Part shown: positions 25,892-34,352 of the stretch, piece after piece
Numbering within the stretch: the first letter of the stretch is position 1
Layout: the number at the start of each line of letters is the position of its first letter
Source of the DNA: Candidatus Nitrosocosmicus oleophilus
GTDB taxonomy: Archaea > Thermoproteota > Nitrososphaeria > Nitrososphaerales > Nitrososphaeraceae
Length of the DNA stretch: 64,000 bases
Assembly (NCBI RefSeq): GCF_000802205.1
Contig: NZ_CP012850.1
Location: forward strand, 1,550,001 to 1,614,000
Direction of reading: 5' to 3'
The notes under the pieces: generated by a model
Told to the model about the DNA's origin: nothing
Seen by the model: only the letters and a program-made list of their open reading frames with translations
Database searches by the model: none
Program-made: the position numbers and the translations under genes

Positions 25892-26134
25892 ATGGACACT
25901 ATTTTAAAAGCGACCCTAAAACGTCAAATGCCATTTTTGATCGGAGGCACAATAACTGGTATTATAATGAAATATTATTACGGTTTCCTGTTTGCTATAG
26001 TAGTAAATAGTATTATTTGGTTTATTATTTCGGTGATTGTCAATAAGTACTATTGGCATTATACTGGTTTTAGAGACGAACTATTTCTTTTTAGAAAATA
26101 TGTAACTGATAGAAACAAAACTAACACCAGATGA
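25892..26134 (+). CDS. small two-TM membrane protein, family member 3
   Basis: An 80-aa paralogue of 14950-15198 and 23599-23961, and the shortest. Core: LKRQMPFLIGGTITGIIMKY, YYGFLFAIVVNSIIWFIISV, NKYYWHYTGFRDELFL. The signature LKRQ-P-LIGGTITG...YYYGFLF is nearly invariant across the three. Orientation is opposite to the other two. TATAAATATAA-like sequence precedes the start. Function unknown; two tightly packed helices in a hairpin are likely. Confidence 0.6.
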   Translation: MDTILKATLKRQMPFLIGGTITGIIMKYYYGFLFAIVVNSIIWFIISVIVNKYYWHYTGFRDELFLFRKYVTDRNKTNTR

Positions 26135-26284
26135 CTGATTTAAGTTTAGTATTATATGTCAAATGAACACTAGTACGTTTTATATTTTATATTTTATATT
26201 TTACATCTTATTAGTTTATTGTTTATCATCCAGTATGCAAAGCCCTCACTGTACAATTACATTTCAGCCTCAAATGGAAAAAAG

Positions 26285-26422
26285 ATGGCGATGGAACAAA
26301 AAAACAAGAATCCATTTGACATTTATCATCAATTCTGTCCAGGATGCCATAGACTCATCATAGGTGTTTATGAATACTCTGACGAAATTCCAGCACCAAC
26401 AGAGAAAGAGGTATTGGATTAA
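26285..26422 (+). CDS. small CxxC protein
   Basis: A 45-aa protein from the ATG at 26285 (a TTG-started frame from 26219 adds 22 unconvincing residues). It reads MAMEQKNKNPFDIYHQFCPG and then CHRLIIGVYEYSDEIPAPTE, with one CPGC pair near its middle and an acidic end. A partner metal site would need a second molecule. It may be a zinc-binding fragment. Upstream TTTATATTTTATATT repeats at 26178-26200 could provide the A-box. Support is modest. Confidence 0.4.
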   Translation: MAMEQKNKNPFDIYHQFCPGCHRLIIGVYEYSDEIPAPTEKEVLD

Positions 26423-26614
26423 CTGATTATTTTAAAATTCTAATAGTTATTTTTATGCACTGTCTTTCAATTATAAACCTATTCACTCCCATATGGTGTC
26501 CATAATCAAACGTATGTCATATATTTTGGATGAAAATAATGCTAGTCTGACTCTGCTGTATTTGAATAATCTTGCCAATTCATAGGACTATTAGACTTAA
26601 AATGGAACGTTGCT

Positions 26615-27169
26615 ATGTTATTGGTTATTAATCTTGGTAAATTAAATAAATCAGTAATGGCAAAAGAATCAGGCATAGCGAAATCGATTGGAGATCAGAA
26701 AGAACAAGATATACAATTTGCGGATACAATACTGATAAACTTTTTATCGACGGGCAATAAAAAATCAAAGATTGAGGCTGGTTATAGAGAACGACATCGA
26801 AAACAACAGAATATGGGCTATGCAAAACAACAAGAATCATGTGACAAGTGTAAATTTAATCTCCCAGCGGAGCAGCTCTGTCATATTGTGGAGGGACAGG
26901 TAAATAACAAGGAAGGAATATCAAAATTTTTTTCCCCCAAGGGACACGGAATGTTACCAGGTGATATTCTTTGGCACTATGTTAATCAAAAGGGTGAAAA
27001 ATTAGATAATAAAATAGGCCGGGTGATAAATGAAGCTACAGAGGGATTTCAATGCAAAGATTGTAAATATTATCTGACATCCCATGAATGTTTATTGCTA
27101 AAAGGTAGGCTGGAACCCGAGATGAGTTGTGCTTTTATTGTAAAAATTGGAAATGGAATTAAACTGTAG
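26615..27169 (+). CDS. protein with two cysteine modules, HiPIP-reminiscent
   Basis: A 184-aa soluble protein. Module 1, near residue 76: C-x2-C-x9-C (SCDKCKFNLPAEQLCHI). Module 2, near residue 148: C-x2-C-x8-C-x12-C (QCKDCKYYLTSHECLL ... MSCAFIV). Both recall the cysteine module of 9101-9391, so they may bind iron-sulfur clusters or zinc. Between them is HGMLPGDILWHYV. The basic N-terminal 65 residues are polar, with an alternative start at M15 (26657). No family is recognised. It is monocistronic. Confidence 0.5.
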   Translation: MLLVINLGKLNKSVMAKESGIAKSIGDQKEQDIQFADTILINFLSTGNKKSKIEAGYRERHRKQQNMGYAKQQESCDKCKFNLPAEQLCHIVEGQVNNKEGISKFFSPKGHGMLPGDILWHYVNQKGEKLDNKIGRVINEATEGFQCKDCKYYLTSHECLLLKGRLEPEMSCAFIVKIGNGIKL

Positions 27170-27275
27170 GTTTACTCGTTTAAGTATGAGGGCACATATT
27201 TATAACATATTAAAATGATTTGGTATTGATATGCATTCCTGGAATGATGAACATGTGCTATCCGATGCTAGTTCG

Positions 27276-27289
27276 TTAAATACTTTTAT
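27276..27289 (+). promoter_or_regulatory. A-box promoter (TTAAATACTTTTAT)
   Basis: Lies about 29 bp upstream of the manganese catalase ATG; matches the motif upstream of the genes at 17548, 24983 and 28427. Confidence 0.5.
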
Positions 27290-27306
27290 CGATAGTACAC
27301 ATTGAT

Positions 27307-28182
27307 ATGTTTTTATCAGTAAAAAGAATACCTCATCCAATACCTCCAGCAGATAAGCCTGATCCAAAAGCTGCTCAAGCCTTACAGGAAGGCTTAGGAG
27401 GTCAGTTCGGAGAGATGCGTACAATGATGCAATACTTCTTTCAAAATATGAATTTCAGAGGAGATGCTAAACCTTATCAAGATTTACTAAGAAGTATAGC
27501 TACTGAAGAGATGGGACATGTTGAACAAATAACAAATACTATAAACATTCTTTTGGAAGGAGCTTCGACTAACACAAATAATCCAAATGAACTTCCTTTA
27601 TCAGTAGCATTGGAATCGCCAAACATTCACCACTTTTTAGTTGCAGCTCAAAGTGCTCGCCCTGTAGACGCAGCTGGAAATCCTTGGTCTGCTTCTTATG
27701 TATATGATAGTGGAAATCTTGTGCTTAACATGTTGTATAATTTGATGCTTGAGGCTACAGGAAGATTACAAAAGTGTCGATTGTATGAAATGTGTGATAA
27801 TAAAGCTTTTAGATCAACAGTCTCCTATTTAATCGTAAGAGATTTAGTTCACGAAAAGGTTTTTGCTAAAGCATTGGAAACTCTTGGAGTAGATTGGGGC
27901 AAGTCATTACCTGTTCCAAGAATAGATACATCTAAGATGCCAGAAGTTAGAGATTTAGAAAACAAGAATTTGCATAATCAGATGTGGACATTTACAAATA
28001 AGGGAGAAAAATCTCTATTAGAAAAAATATTCAAGGGTGATTCACCATTTGATGATGGTGGTACTCTTGAGGTAATAGAGGGATTCCCTGCAGGTGTCGA
28101 AATACCTAGCATGCCAGAAGCTCCTCAGGAATTTTCTCCAGGGTTGGATGCAGCTCTAATGAAATTGGCAAAGAAATTATAA
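27307..28182 (+). CDS. manganese catalase
   Basis: A 291-aa dimanganese catalase that disproportionates hydrogen peroxide. Ligands are in place: E36 (GQFGEMRTMMQ), E68-x2-H71 (ATEEMGHVEQI), E149 (LMLEATGRLQ) and H182 (RDLVHEKVFAKAL), the four-helix bundle core of the family. The C-terminal 100 residues hold the usual loop region (WTFTNKGEK, EGFPAGVEIPSMPEAPQEFS). Length is normal. The message appears leaderless with an A-box about 29 bp upstream. Its presence is consistent with soil thaumarchaea that carry Mn catalase instead of a haem catalase. The next gene downstream (28427) has the same promoter type. Confidence 0.95.
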   Translation: MFLSVKRIPHPIPPADKPDPKAAQALQEGLGGQFGEMRTMMQYFFQNMNFRGDAKPYQDLLRSIATEEMGHVEQITNTINILLEGASTNTNNPNELPLSVALESPNIHHFLVAAQSARPVDAAGNPWSASYVYDSGNLVLNMLYNLMLEATGRLQKCRLYEMCDNKAFRSTVSYLIVRDLVHEKVFAKALETLGVDWGKSLPVPRIDTSKMPEVRDLENKNLHNQMWTFTNKGEKSLLEKIFKGDSPFDDGGTLEVIEGFPAGVEIPSMPEAPQEFSPGLDAALMKLAKKL

Positions 28183-28395
28183 GAATCAGTAAATAAGGGG
28201 AAAGCATTCAATTTCATTAATGTCACAAATTACGCTCCTTATTACAATATTTTGAAAAAATAATTTTTAGAAATTCATATTTTATGGCCAGTTCTTATTT
28301 GCTGGAATTAGATTCCTGTTGAAGGAGGATATTATTACTAGGTTATACATTATGAAATGGTTGTAGTGTTTTAATGTCAAATATTATTGTGGTCA

Positions 28396-28409
28396 CTAAA
28401 TACTTTTAT
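28396..28409 (+). promoter_or_regulatory. A-box promoter (CTAAATACTTTTAT)
   Basis: Lies about 29 bp before the ATG at 28427; same core motif and spacing as at 27276. Confidence 0.5.
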
Positions 28410-28426
28410 GATATACTTTATTATAT

Positions 28427-29488
28427 ATGGATGAATACGAGAACTTTAAAACAGCTGATATCGTGGCTGAGGCCCTCATCGATTGGGGTGTAGAGGTTGT
28501 CTTCGGGTTGCCGGGTGATGGTATCAATGGTTTTATTGAGGCACTTAGACAGAGACAAGATAAAATAAAGTTTGTTTTGGTAAGGCATGAAGAATCTGCA
28601 GCGTTTATGGCTTGCGCTTATGCTAAATATACAAAAAAGTTAGGAGTATGTGTTGCTACATCCGGGCCAGGTGCCATCCATCTTTTAAATGGACTCTATG
28701 ATGCCAAACTTGACAGCGCTCCTGTCTTGGCCATTACTGGTTCAACTTATTCTGATCTCATAGGCTCAAACTATCAACAAGATGTCAATCTTTTGCAGTT
28801 GTTTTCTGATGTAGCTATATATAATAACATGATAAATTCGCCAGAACATGCCGAAATGGCAGTAGATATTGCATGCAGAAATGCTTTAGGCCGTAAAAGT
28901 GTGAGTCATTTGACCATTCCCATAGATGTTCAGGAGCAAAAACTAAAAGGCAAATATTCACCCCATAAGGTAAAAGGCCATACGTCAGACATCTTTAATC
29001 ATGATGTTATTCCAAGTCCAGAATTACTAAGAAAGGCCGCAAATATCCTTAATGAGGGAAAGAAGATTGTGATCTTGGTTGGACAAGGAGCTTTAGATGC
29101 AGGCAACGAGGTTACTGCTATTTCTGAACGGCTAGGCGCCCCAGTAGTCAAAGCCCTTTTAGGCAAGGCTGTAATTTCAGATTATAGCCCATACAGTCTT
29201 GGAGGTATCGGTATGTTAGGAACGAGTCCTGCAAGTGACGCAATGAATGAAGCAGATACGATATTAATGATAGGAACCTCTTTTCCTTATATTGATTATC
29301 TTCCAAAGCCAGGTCAAGCAAAAGGAATTCAAATTGACATTGTACCAGAGAGAATTGGATTGCGATATCCGGTGGATATAGGGTTAGTTGGAGACGCCAA
29401 ACAAACCCTGAGTTGTATGATTCCTATGTTAAACAAAAGACAGAATAAAAAAGAAAATGAATTTTTAGTATCAAAAAAAAAACAATGA
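28427..29488 (+). CDS. PoxB-like thiamine-diphosphate enzyme, N-terminal part
   Basis: A 353-aa frame covering the Pyr and central domains of a pyruvate oxidase/acetolactate synthase-type ThDP enzyme. VFGLPGDGINGFIEAL (about 26-41) and the catalytic Glu region RHEESAAFMACAYAKYT (E around 60) are clear, then ATSGPGAIHLLNGLYDAK. The central domain has KAANILNEGKKIVILVGQGA. It ends in an A10 run (29473-29482) where one more A would fuse it in frame with the following gene (29485). The product is therefore either half of a split protein with ATGA coupling or a full enzyme broken by a deletion. PoxB-like enzymes decarboxylate pyruvate to acetate; the substrate here is inferred only. Confidence 0.85.
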   Translation: MDEYENFKTADIVAEALIDWGVEVVFGLPGDGINGFIEALRQRQDKIKFVLVRHEESAAFMACAYAKYTKKLGVCVATSGPGAIHLLNGLYDAKLDSAPVLAITGSTYSDLIGSNYQQDVNLLQLFSDVAIYNNMINSPEHAEMAVDIACRNALGRKSVSHLTIPIDVQEQKLKGKYSPHKVKGHTSDIFNHDVIPSPELLRKAANILNEGKKIVILVGQGALDAGNEVTAISERLGAPVVKALLGKAVISDYSPYSLGGIGMLGTSPASDAMNEADTILMIGTSFPYIDYLPKPGQAKGIQIDIVPERIGLRYPVDIGLVGDAKQTLSCMIPMLNKRQNKKENEFLVSKKKQ

Positions 29489-30264
29489 AAAAATGGGATA
29501 GCCTTTTAAAAGAACAAGGCAGCCGTACTGACAAGCCGATTAAACCCCAAGTCATAGCCACAGCCGTTTCCAATGAATTGGATGATGACGCGATAATATC
29601 TGTAGATAGCGGAACTAATACGATTTGGGCGGCACGCTATATCTTTGTTCATGATAAAATGAAATTTTCATTATCTGGTACCCTTGCAACAATGGGATGC
29701 GGGTTGCCGTATGCAATATCAGCCAAAGTAGCGTTTCCTGACCGACAATCAGTAGCTTTCGTCGGGGATGGGGGTTTTACTATGTTAATGGGGGAGTTTG
29801 CTACAGCAGTTCAATATGATTTGCCAATCAAGGTTGTAATAATAAAAAACAATACTTTGGGAATGATAAGATGGGAACAAATGGCTTTTCTGGGAAATCC
29901 AGAATATGCTGTAGAATTTACACCTATCAATTTCGCAAAGTTTGCTGACGAATGTGGTGGAAAAGGTTATTCTATTACAGAGCCCGAAGATGTAGGACCA
30001 ATAATTCATCAAGCTATGAAGGAAAAAAAACCTACAATTATAGAAGCACACGTAGATCCATTTGATCCTCCCATGCCTCCAAAAGTAGAACCTGAGTTTG
30101 TAAAGAATATTGCGGAATCATTTGCAAGGGGACAACCCTATGCCTCTAGGATTGGGCTAACACTCTATAGAAATCAGATCCACGAAAGATTAAGAGGTCT
30201 CCATCATCACAATTCATTAAAAAATCATGATCACAAGCGTTCTTATAATGAAGATAAAAAGTGA
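29485..30264 (+). CDS. PoxB-like thiamine-diphosphate enzyme, C-terminal part
   Basis: A 259-aa frame with the PP (diphosphate-binding) domain: DSGTNTIWAARY, LATMGCGLPYAISAK, and the ThDP/Mg motif GDGGFTMLMGEFATAVQYDL ... KNNTLGMIRWEQMAF. The C-terminal tail (IGLTLYRNQIHERLRGLHHH, then basic) suggests a PoxB-like membrane- or partner-contact end. It overlaps the preceding gene by ATGA. The missing or extra A at the A10 run suggests one 611-aa protein. If the split is real the halves would need to associate for catalysis. A short His/Asn-rich end follows. Confidence 0.85.
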   Translation: MKKWDSLLKEQGSRTDKPIKPQVIATAVSNELDDDAIISVDSGTNTIWAARYIFVHDKMKFSLSGTLATMGCGLPYAISAKVAFPDRQSVAFVGDGGFTMLMGEFATAVQYDLPIKVVIIKNNTLGMIRWEQMAFLGNPEYAVEFTPINFAKFADECGGKGYSITEPEDVGPIIHQAMKEKKPTIIEAHVDPFDPPMPPKVEPEFVKNIAESFARGQPYASRIGLTLYRNQIHERLRGLHHHNSLKNHDHKRSYNEDKK

Positions 30265-30887
30265 ATTCTCTACTCTTATGTCTTAATCAAGTCGTTTATA
30301 ATTCGGATATGACTCCTATTCCGTGTAGGTTGAATGCCATGCCATATGACAGTAGGGTTCCAAAACCTATAAAAAATATAATTGTTTACTCTAGAGAAGC
30401 AAGTTCACAAAAATCAAACTACAGAATGCGAACCCTATATCATCAAACATGGAAATTCATAAAGGGTTAATTATTGTGAAGTGTTTGCAACGTTTCAATG
30501 CTTAATTAGCATTGATAAATTGACTCCTCATTGAAGAGTGTTACTTGTTCTAATTGTTATTCAATTCTCTAGATTATCTTTGTAGAAGAAATTCTTGCTG
30601 ATCTATCGTAAGATGTGACTAATAAGAAACAAGGTAAGGCAAACTCCGAAATTATAAATATTATGATCGACAATAGAGCTATTTACACATTCCTCGATAT
30701 TGAACTCTATGGAGAATAGATTCCAACAAGATGTATTCTATTTCAAAATCTCCCTTTTCCTAACCCAATTCTAGGTTGGTTCATCAATTCATCTTTAAAA
30801 CTAGAATAAAAAATAAAAGTAATTGTGGTGATTGCATTGAATTTTCTGTCGTCGTTTTTTTATTATTATGAATTTATCATCATTAAA
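30265..30887. other. intergenic region, nothing recognised
   Basis: No convincing gene. A 69-codon frame (30261-30470) overlaps the end of the previous gene and has no support. Several AT-rich stretches are present. Confidence 0.4.
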
Positions 30888-31232
30888 TTATTCTCTTTTT
30901 ATCAATATGAAATGAGGGATATTAGATATTATTGCAGGATGCGATGTTTTGTATTCCCATCCTTGTAAAAGCAGTTTCTTTGCTTCTTGGACATCCGTCA
31001 CAGCAGTAATATCTACAACTTTTTTTCGTAGGAAAGTAGTTCTCTTTGTCTCTGGTGTATTGAATTTATGCTTGTGTTCGTTACCATTTTCATCAACTGG
31101 CTTTCAAATGGTTTTTTGTGTGATTGGATCCTCAACCCATATTTTGGAATGTGATACACTGTTCTTAAAAACCAGCGCTTTTACATATAGTACATTCTCG
31201 CATCTTTTTTTGATAAAGCGGGATTGATGCAT
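30888..31232 (-). pseudogene. hypothetical protein with one in-frame TGA
   Basis: From an ATG at 31232, a 115-codon frame reads MHQSRFIKKRCENVLYVKAL, then HSKIWVEDPITQKTI, a TGA at 31104-31106, and KPVDENGNEHKHKFNTPETK, KRTTFLRKKVVDITAV, KKLLLQGWEYKTSHPA to the stop at 30888. Reading through the TGA (TGG Trp expected from the neighbours) gives an uninterrupted 114-aa protein, so it is a single point mutation, a sequence error, or, less likely, recoding. A decayed relative lies at 10465-10640. No family is recognised; a basic, mainly beta protein is likely. Confidence 0.6.
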
Positions 31233-31451
31233 CCGCTTGATTTAATAAATTGGACATTTTGGGTATAATCAGATCGCCTTTTGTATTTATAAATTTATGA
31301 TGAAGTCCATGTCCATCTTAGTGCCAATTTTTTTAATTTTTAAGTTTTCTCCTATCATTTTGATATGGGCATGGATCAAACAGTAATATTTTGGGCATGC
31401 ATAGATACGTCCATATTAACATAAGGCATTGGTTAGACTTTAATCAATATG

Positions 31452-32282
31452 TCACCTGTTTCCTATGAGAACAGCTTTTGCTAAACCATACTCGTATTCA
31501 CTTAATAAATTAGAGTGACAACTTTTACTGTGTCCAAGACTATCTGAATATTCTAATGATTCTACACTGGATATTGGGACCATGCCATCATTAGGTTTTG
31601 GAAGACTGTCATATCCACCTTGTTGGATAGGTGCCAATAGATCGCAGTTTCCAGCATCAGGATTCCATTCACCTGCAATAGTATAATATTTTGTATTTGG
31701 ATTCTCTTTTACTTTTGTAACTTGAGCCCCTGGTTTTAGATCGTATATTGCAGGTGCACATACATCATTATTTACTGCTAATGGAGATCCCGCATTAGGA
31801 GTTCCTATCATTATTAAATTAGCCACATCCTGAGTACTATTTCCCAAATACATCCTAGCATCTAAACCGCCTTTGCTATGACCAACTATATTGACTTTAT
31901 TTTGACCAGTTTGATCTTTGACATTAGCAATTTGACTGGATAATTCTTTCGCATGTTCGGCAGCTGAACCACATTTATCATCGGATTGGGTAAAAGTTAT
32001 GGGGAAAACTGGAATATTGTCTTTTTTTAACAAATCTTCCCACTTTTTCCATGTGGATGCATCTGATAAATAACCATGTATCAAGAGAACAGGTAATGGT
32101 TTAGTTGCATTACTATTTGTAGAAGTGGGGGTAGCTGAAACTTCAAAATAAATTTGTTGAAGTGATATAAAACAAACAAACAAACCTAAAGCAACTAAAA
32201 TAAAAGAGGCCACAACTATAATTTTATCATTGTTTTTAATCTTCAAATCAGTACCAATTGTATATAATAGCTTAAATAACAC
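31452..32282 (-). CDS. membrane-anchored alpha/beta hydrolase, lipase-like
   Basis: A 276-aa predicted exported lipase-type hydrolase. Residues 20-45 form a single hydrophobic helix (IIVVASFILVALGLFVCFIS), an anchor or uncleaved signal. Then a polar linker, the oxyanion motif LLIHGYLSD (66-74), and the nucleophile S136 in VGHSKGGLDAR. Acid and His candidates lie in PNDGMVPISSVESLEY and SKSCHSNLL. Pattern and length match the PGAP/triacylglycerol lipase-like group with disulfide-prone cysteines (CGSA, VCAP, NCDL, SCH). It probably works outside the membrane on lipid or ester substrates. It stands alone. Confidence 0.88.
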   Translation of the reverse strand: MLFKLLYTIGTDLKIKNNDKIIVVASFILVALGLFVCFISLQQIYFEVSATPTSTNSNATKPLPVLLIHGYLSDASTWKKWEDLLKKDNIPVFPITFTQSDDKCGSAAEHAKELSSQIANVKDQTGQNKVNIVGHSKGGLDARMYLGNSTQDVANLIMIGTPNAGSPLAVNNDVCAPAIYDLKPGAQVTKVKENPNTKYYTIAGEWNPDAGNCDLLAPIQQGGYDSLPKPNDGMVPISSVESLEYSDSLGHSKSCHSNLLSEYEYGLAKAVLIGNR

Positions 32283-32538
32283 ACATTATAAGCTCCCTGA
32301 GTACTAGGAAAAATTCAAGATATATCTGTTGTACATCGATTTGCTTCTTATCATTTTATACTTGGTTACGTTACGTTAACGCCCAGTTTACAAACCATGT
32401 TATCTTATAAAGATGCATCTTTACAGATTATTTGTTTAATCTATTGTAAATATCATCAATTGAATGAATCCCTCCAAATGATAGTCTATAGTATTACAAT
32501 CAGAGAATAAAATACTGTCTATTGCTTTATCACTACTC

Positions 32539-33177
32539 TTGTTTATGGGGATCTATGTTATCGCATTTCCCATAGAACAGTACAGTAACGTCAAAGCACA
32601 AACACAATCTAAAAACACTACCACTTCTCCTCCTTCTATTACACCTATGAACGCTACTCAACTAAATGCTGCTTCCGCTAATGTTTCAAAACCGGTTGAT
32701 GGTTATGGCAGCCCTCCCACTGGTCCATTAACGGCTGTACGGCACGTGTTTGTCGATCCTACTCTCCGAGTATATCATTTTTGTAAACTTGATGATAAAA
32801 TCATGATGGTGTGTCAACTATATGACAGCAGTTCTCCAAATGCAACATTAATTGGAGTAGAGTATATGATCGATTCTAAAACATATCAAGCATTACCGGA
32901 TAGAGAAAAAGCAAACTGGCATTATCATAAAGATGAGCTTTCTCCAGACAGAGCAAATCAAAAGTCCCCATTACTAAATGATTTACAACAAAAAGAATGG
33001 CTAGTGAAATTATCAGAGTCATATGGGAAGGTTATACTGAACTGGAATCCTCTTGATACATTACCTGTTTTCCCATCACAAATTGAACAAATACAACATC
33101 CTTTAATGGTTAATCAAACAGTCAATAATAATACTGAAAAATATGTTGGAAGCTTTAACCAAACATTAGACTACTGA
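32539..33177 (+). CDS. secreted OBAP-like (DUF1264) protein
   Basis: A protein with the DUF1264 (oil body-associated protein) domain. Residues about 45-190 contain PTGPLTAVRHVFVDPTLRVY, HFCKLDDKIMMVCQLYDS, LIGVEYMIDSKTYQALPDRE, WHYHKDEL and the tail EIQ/QIQHP-like segment, matching the family found in plants, fungi and bacteria. The N-terminus is hydrophobic and ends near VKAQTQS, so it is probably exported. The annotated TTG start at 32539 leaves a short signal; the hydrophobic sequence runs upstream in the same frame (NKILSIALSLLLFMG), without an ATG, so the start is uncertain. Biochemical role unknown. Confidence 0.75.
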   Translation: MFMGIYVIAFPIEQYSNVKAQTQSKNTTTSPPSITPMNATQLNAASANVSKPVDGYGSPPTGPLTAVRHVFVDPTLRVYHFCKLDDKIMMVCQLYDSSSPNATLIGVEYMIDSKTYQALPDREKANWHYHKDELSPDRANQKSPLLNDLQQKEWLVKLSESYGKVILNWNPLDTLPVFPSQIEQIQHPLMVNQTVNNNTEKYVGSFNQTLDY

Positions 33178-33452
33178 TCTATGGTATGGGATATTGATAA
33201 CGAACAAACTAAGTCAAATAGTCTATCCAATCCTGTTCTAAATTAGCATGCCTGCGATACATATGAACCTTCAGATCAAATCATCCTGACCAAAGTAAAA
33301 AAAATACTTACATCTAGGAATTACAATCATCCTTCATTTTGGTTACCATAAAATGAAAAGATAGAGTATAGAATCAAACGAGAAAAAATGTAGTTAATAA
33401 AAAATCGGATCTCTAGTAGAGTTATTTAAATTTTTATACATAAGAAATTCCA

Positions 33453-33950
33453 ATGCCAAATAAAAAAGAAAACATAGAAAATTTACAAAAGAAATTGGGT
33501 GAAGTTTTAGGTTTAGAACGAGCAGCTCAAAAAGCAGTGGATGAGCTAATATCGATGAAATTATTAAAGTCTAATTCGAAGGATGAATCTAGGGAAATCC
33601 AAGAAGAGGCAAGTAATCATGAGGAAAAAATCCAAGAAGTTGCAAGTATCTTCTCTGAAGATAAAGATGTGCAATTGGACATAAACAAAGTAGAAGAGTC
33701 TGCCAAAGAAACAGAGGAAAAAGCAACTAACATTATGAAAATATATCTTGGAGAGAAACCGGATACGTCAGAAGCTTTAGAATTCCTATGTTTAGCTGAA
33801 GGTGGTGAGGTAGCTCATTATGAAGTTTTACAGACTATTTGTTCAAACTTTGATAATAAAAAAGCATTATCAACAGTAAAATCTATACTAAAAGAAGAGC
33901 AAAGACATCTTACTCGATGTATTGATATGGCGAAATCGGTAGTTTCATAA
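33453..33950 (+). CDS. ferritin-like four-helix protein, paralogue 2
   Basis: A 165-aa helical protein, close to 19279-19797. The shared core is long: KKLGEVLGLERAAQKAVDEL, ISMKLLKSNSKDESREIQEE, PDTSEALEFLCLAEGGEVAH and KSILKEEQRHLTRC. Conserved Glu/His pairs (HEEKIQE, EVAHYEVL, EEQRHL) fit a metal site in the four-helix bundle. Compared with paralogue 1 it is shorter at the N-terminus and C-terminus. Two paralogues 14 kb apart imply duplication and retained function. It is monocistronic with an A-box-like TTTAAATTTTTATA upstream. Peroxide or metal handling is a guess supported only by the neighbourhood. Confidence 0.65.
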   Translation: MPNKKENIENLQKKLGEVLGLERAAQKAVDELISMKLLKSNSKDESREIQEEASNHEEKIQEVASIFSEDKDVQLDINKVEESAKETEEKATNIMKIYLGEKPDTSEALEFLCLAEGGEVAHYEVLQTICSNFDNKKALSTVKSILKEEQRHLTRCIDMAKSVVS

Positions 33951-34070
33951 TGAAATACTTTGAAGATCTTTCATCAGAAAATTCCTATTTTATATGTCTG
34001 AGATAACGTGATTCTGTCTTTTACTTTGAAGTCCTGGAAACAATTAAGGAAAGAGGGATGAAATTAGAAC

Positions 34071-34352
34071 ATGCGATTAAAAATATATGAATTTGACCCT
34101 AGACCTAACGATCAAAGTCCATTCACCCTTCTCTTAACCAAGGGAACCAAGGTGCTCGGATACAATTTCAGTATAGATCAACATGATACGCTAGTTTGCA
34201 CCGAAGATGATTCTATAAGTGAAAAAGAAAAAAGAACTTTTCAATGGATCATGGATGGCGACATAATAGAGAATCTAGAAAATTATAAGTATCTGGGAAC
34301 ACGGAATGGTCATCGCTATTTATCTGAAATTGCTGGAAAAGAGGTGGAGTAA
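34071..34352 (+). CDS. hypothetical small protein
   Basis: A 93-aa soluble protein: MRLKIYEFDPRPNDQSPFTL, then a beta-rich centre with KVLGYNFSIDQHDTLVCTED and an amphipathic end (LENYKYLGTRNGHRYLSEIA). No family is recognised. It lies convergently with the CorA-like gene and its stop is adjacent to that gene's stop (34353). A stretch AGGAAAGAGGGATG just upstream may act as a ribosome-binding site, unusual in this window. It has normal coding composition. Confidence 0.5.
   Translation: MRLKIYEFDPRPNDQSPFTLLLTKGTKVLGYNFSIDQHDTLVCTEDDSISEKEKRTFQWIMDGDIIENLENYKYLGTRNGHRYLSEIAGKEVE

Noticed and set aside
30261-30470. 69-aa frame after the PoxB-like gene
   Set aside because: Overlaps the stop of the previous gene and shows no coding signal.
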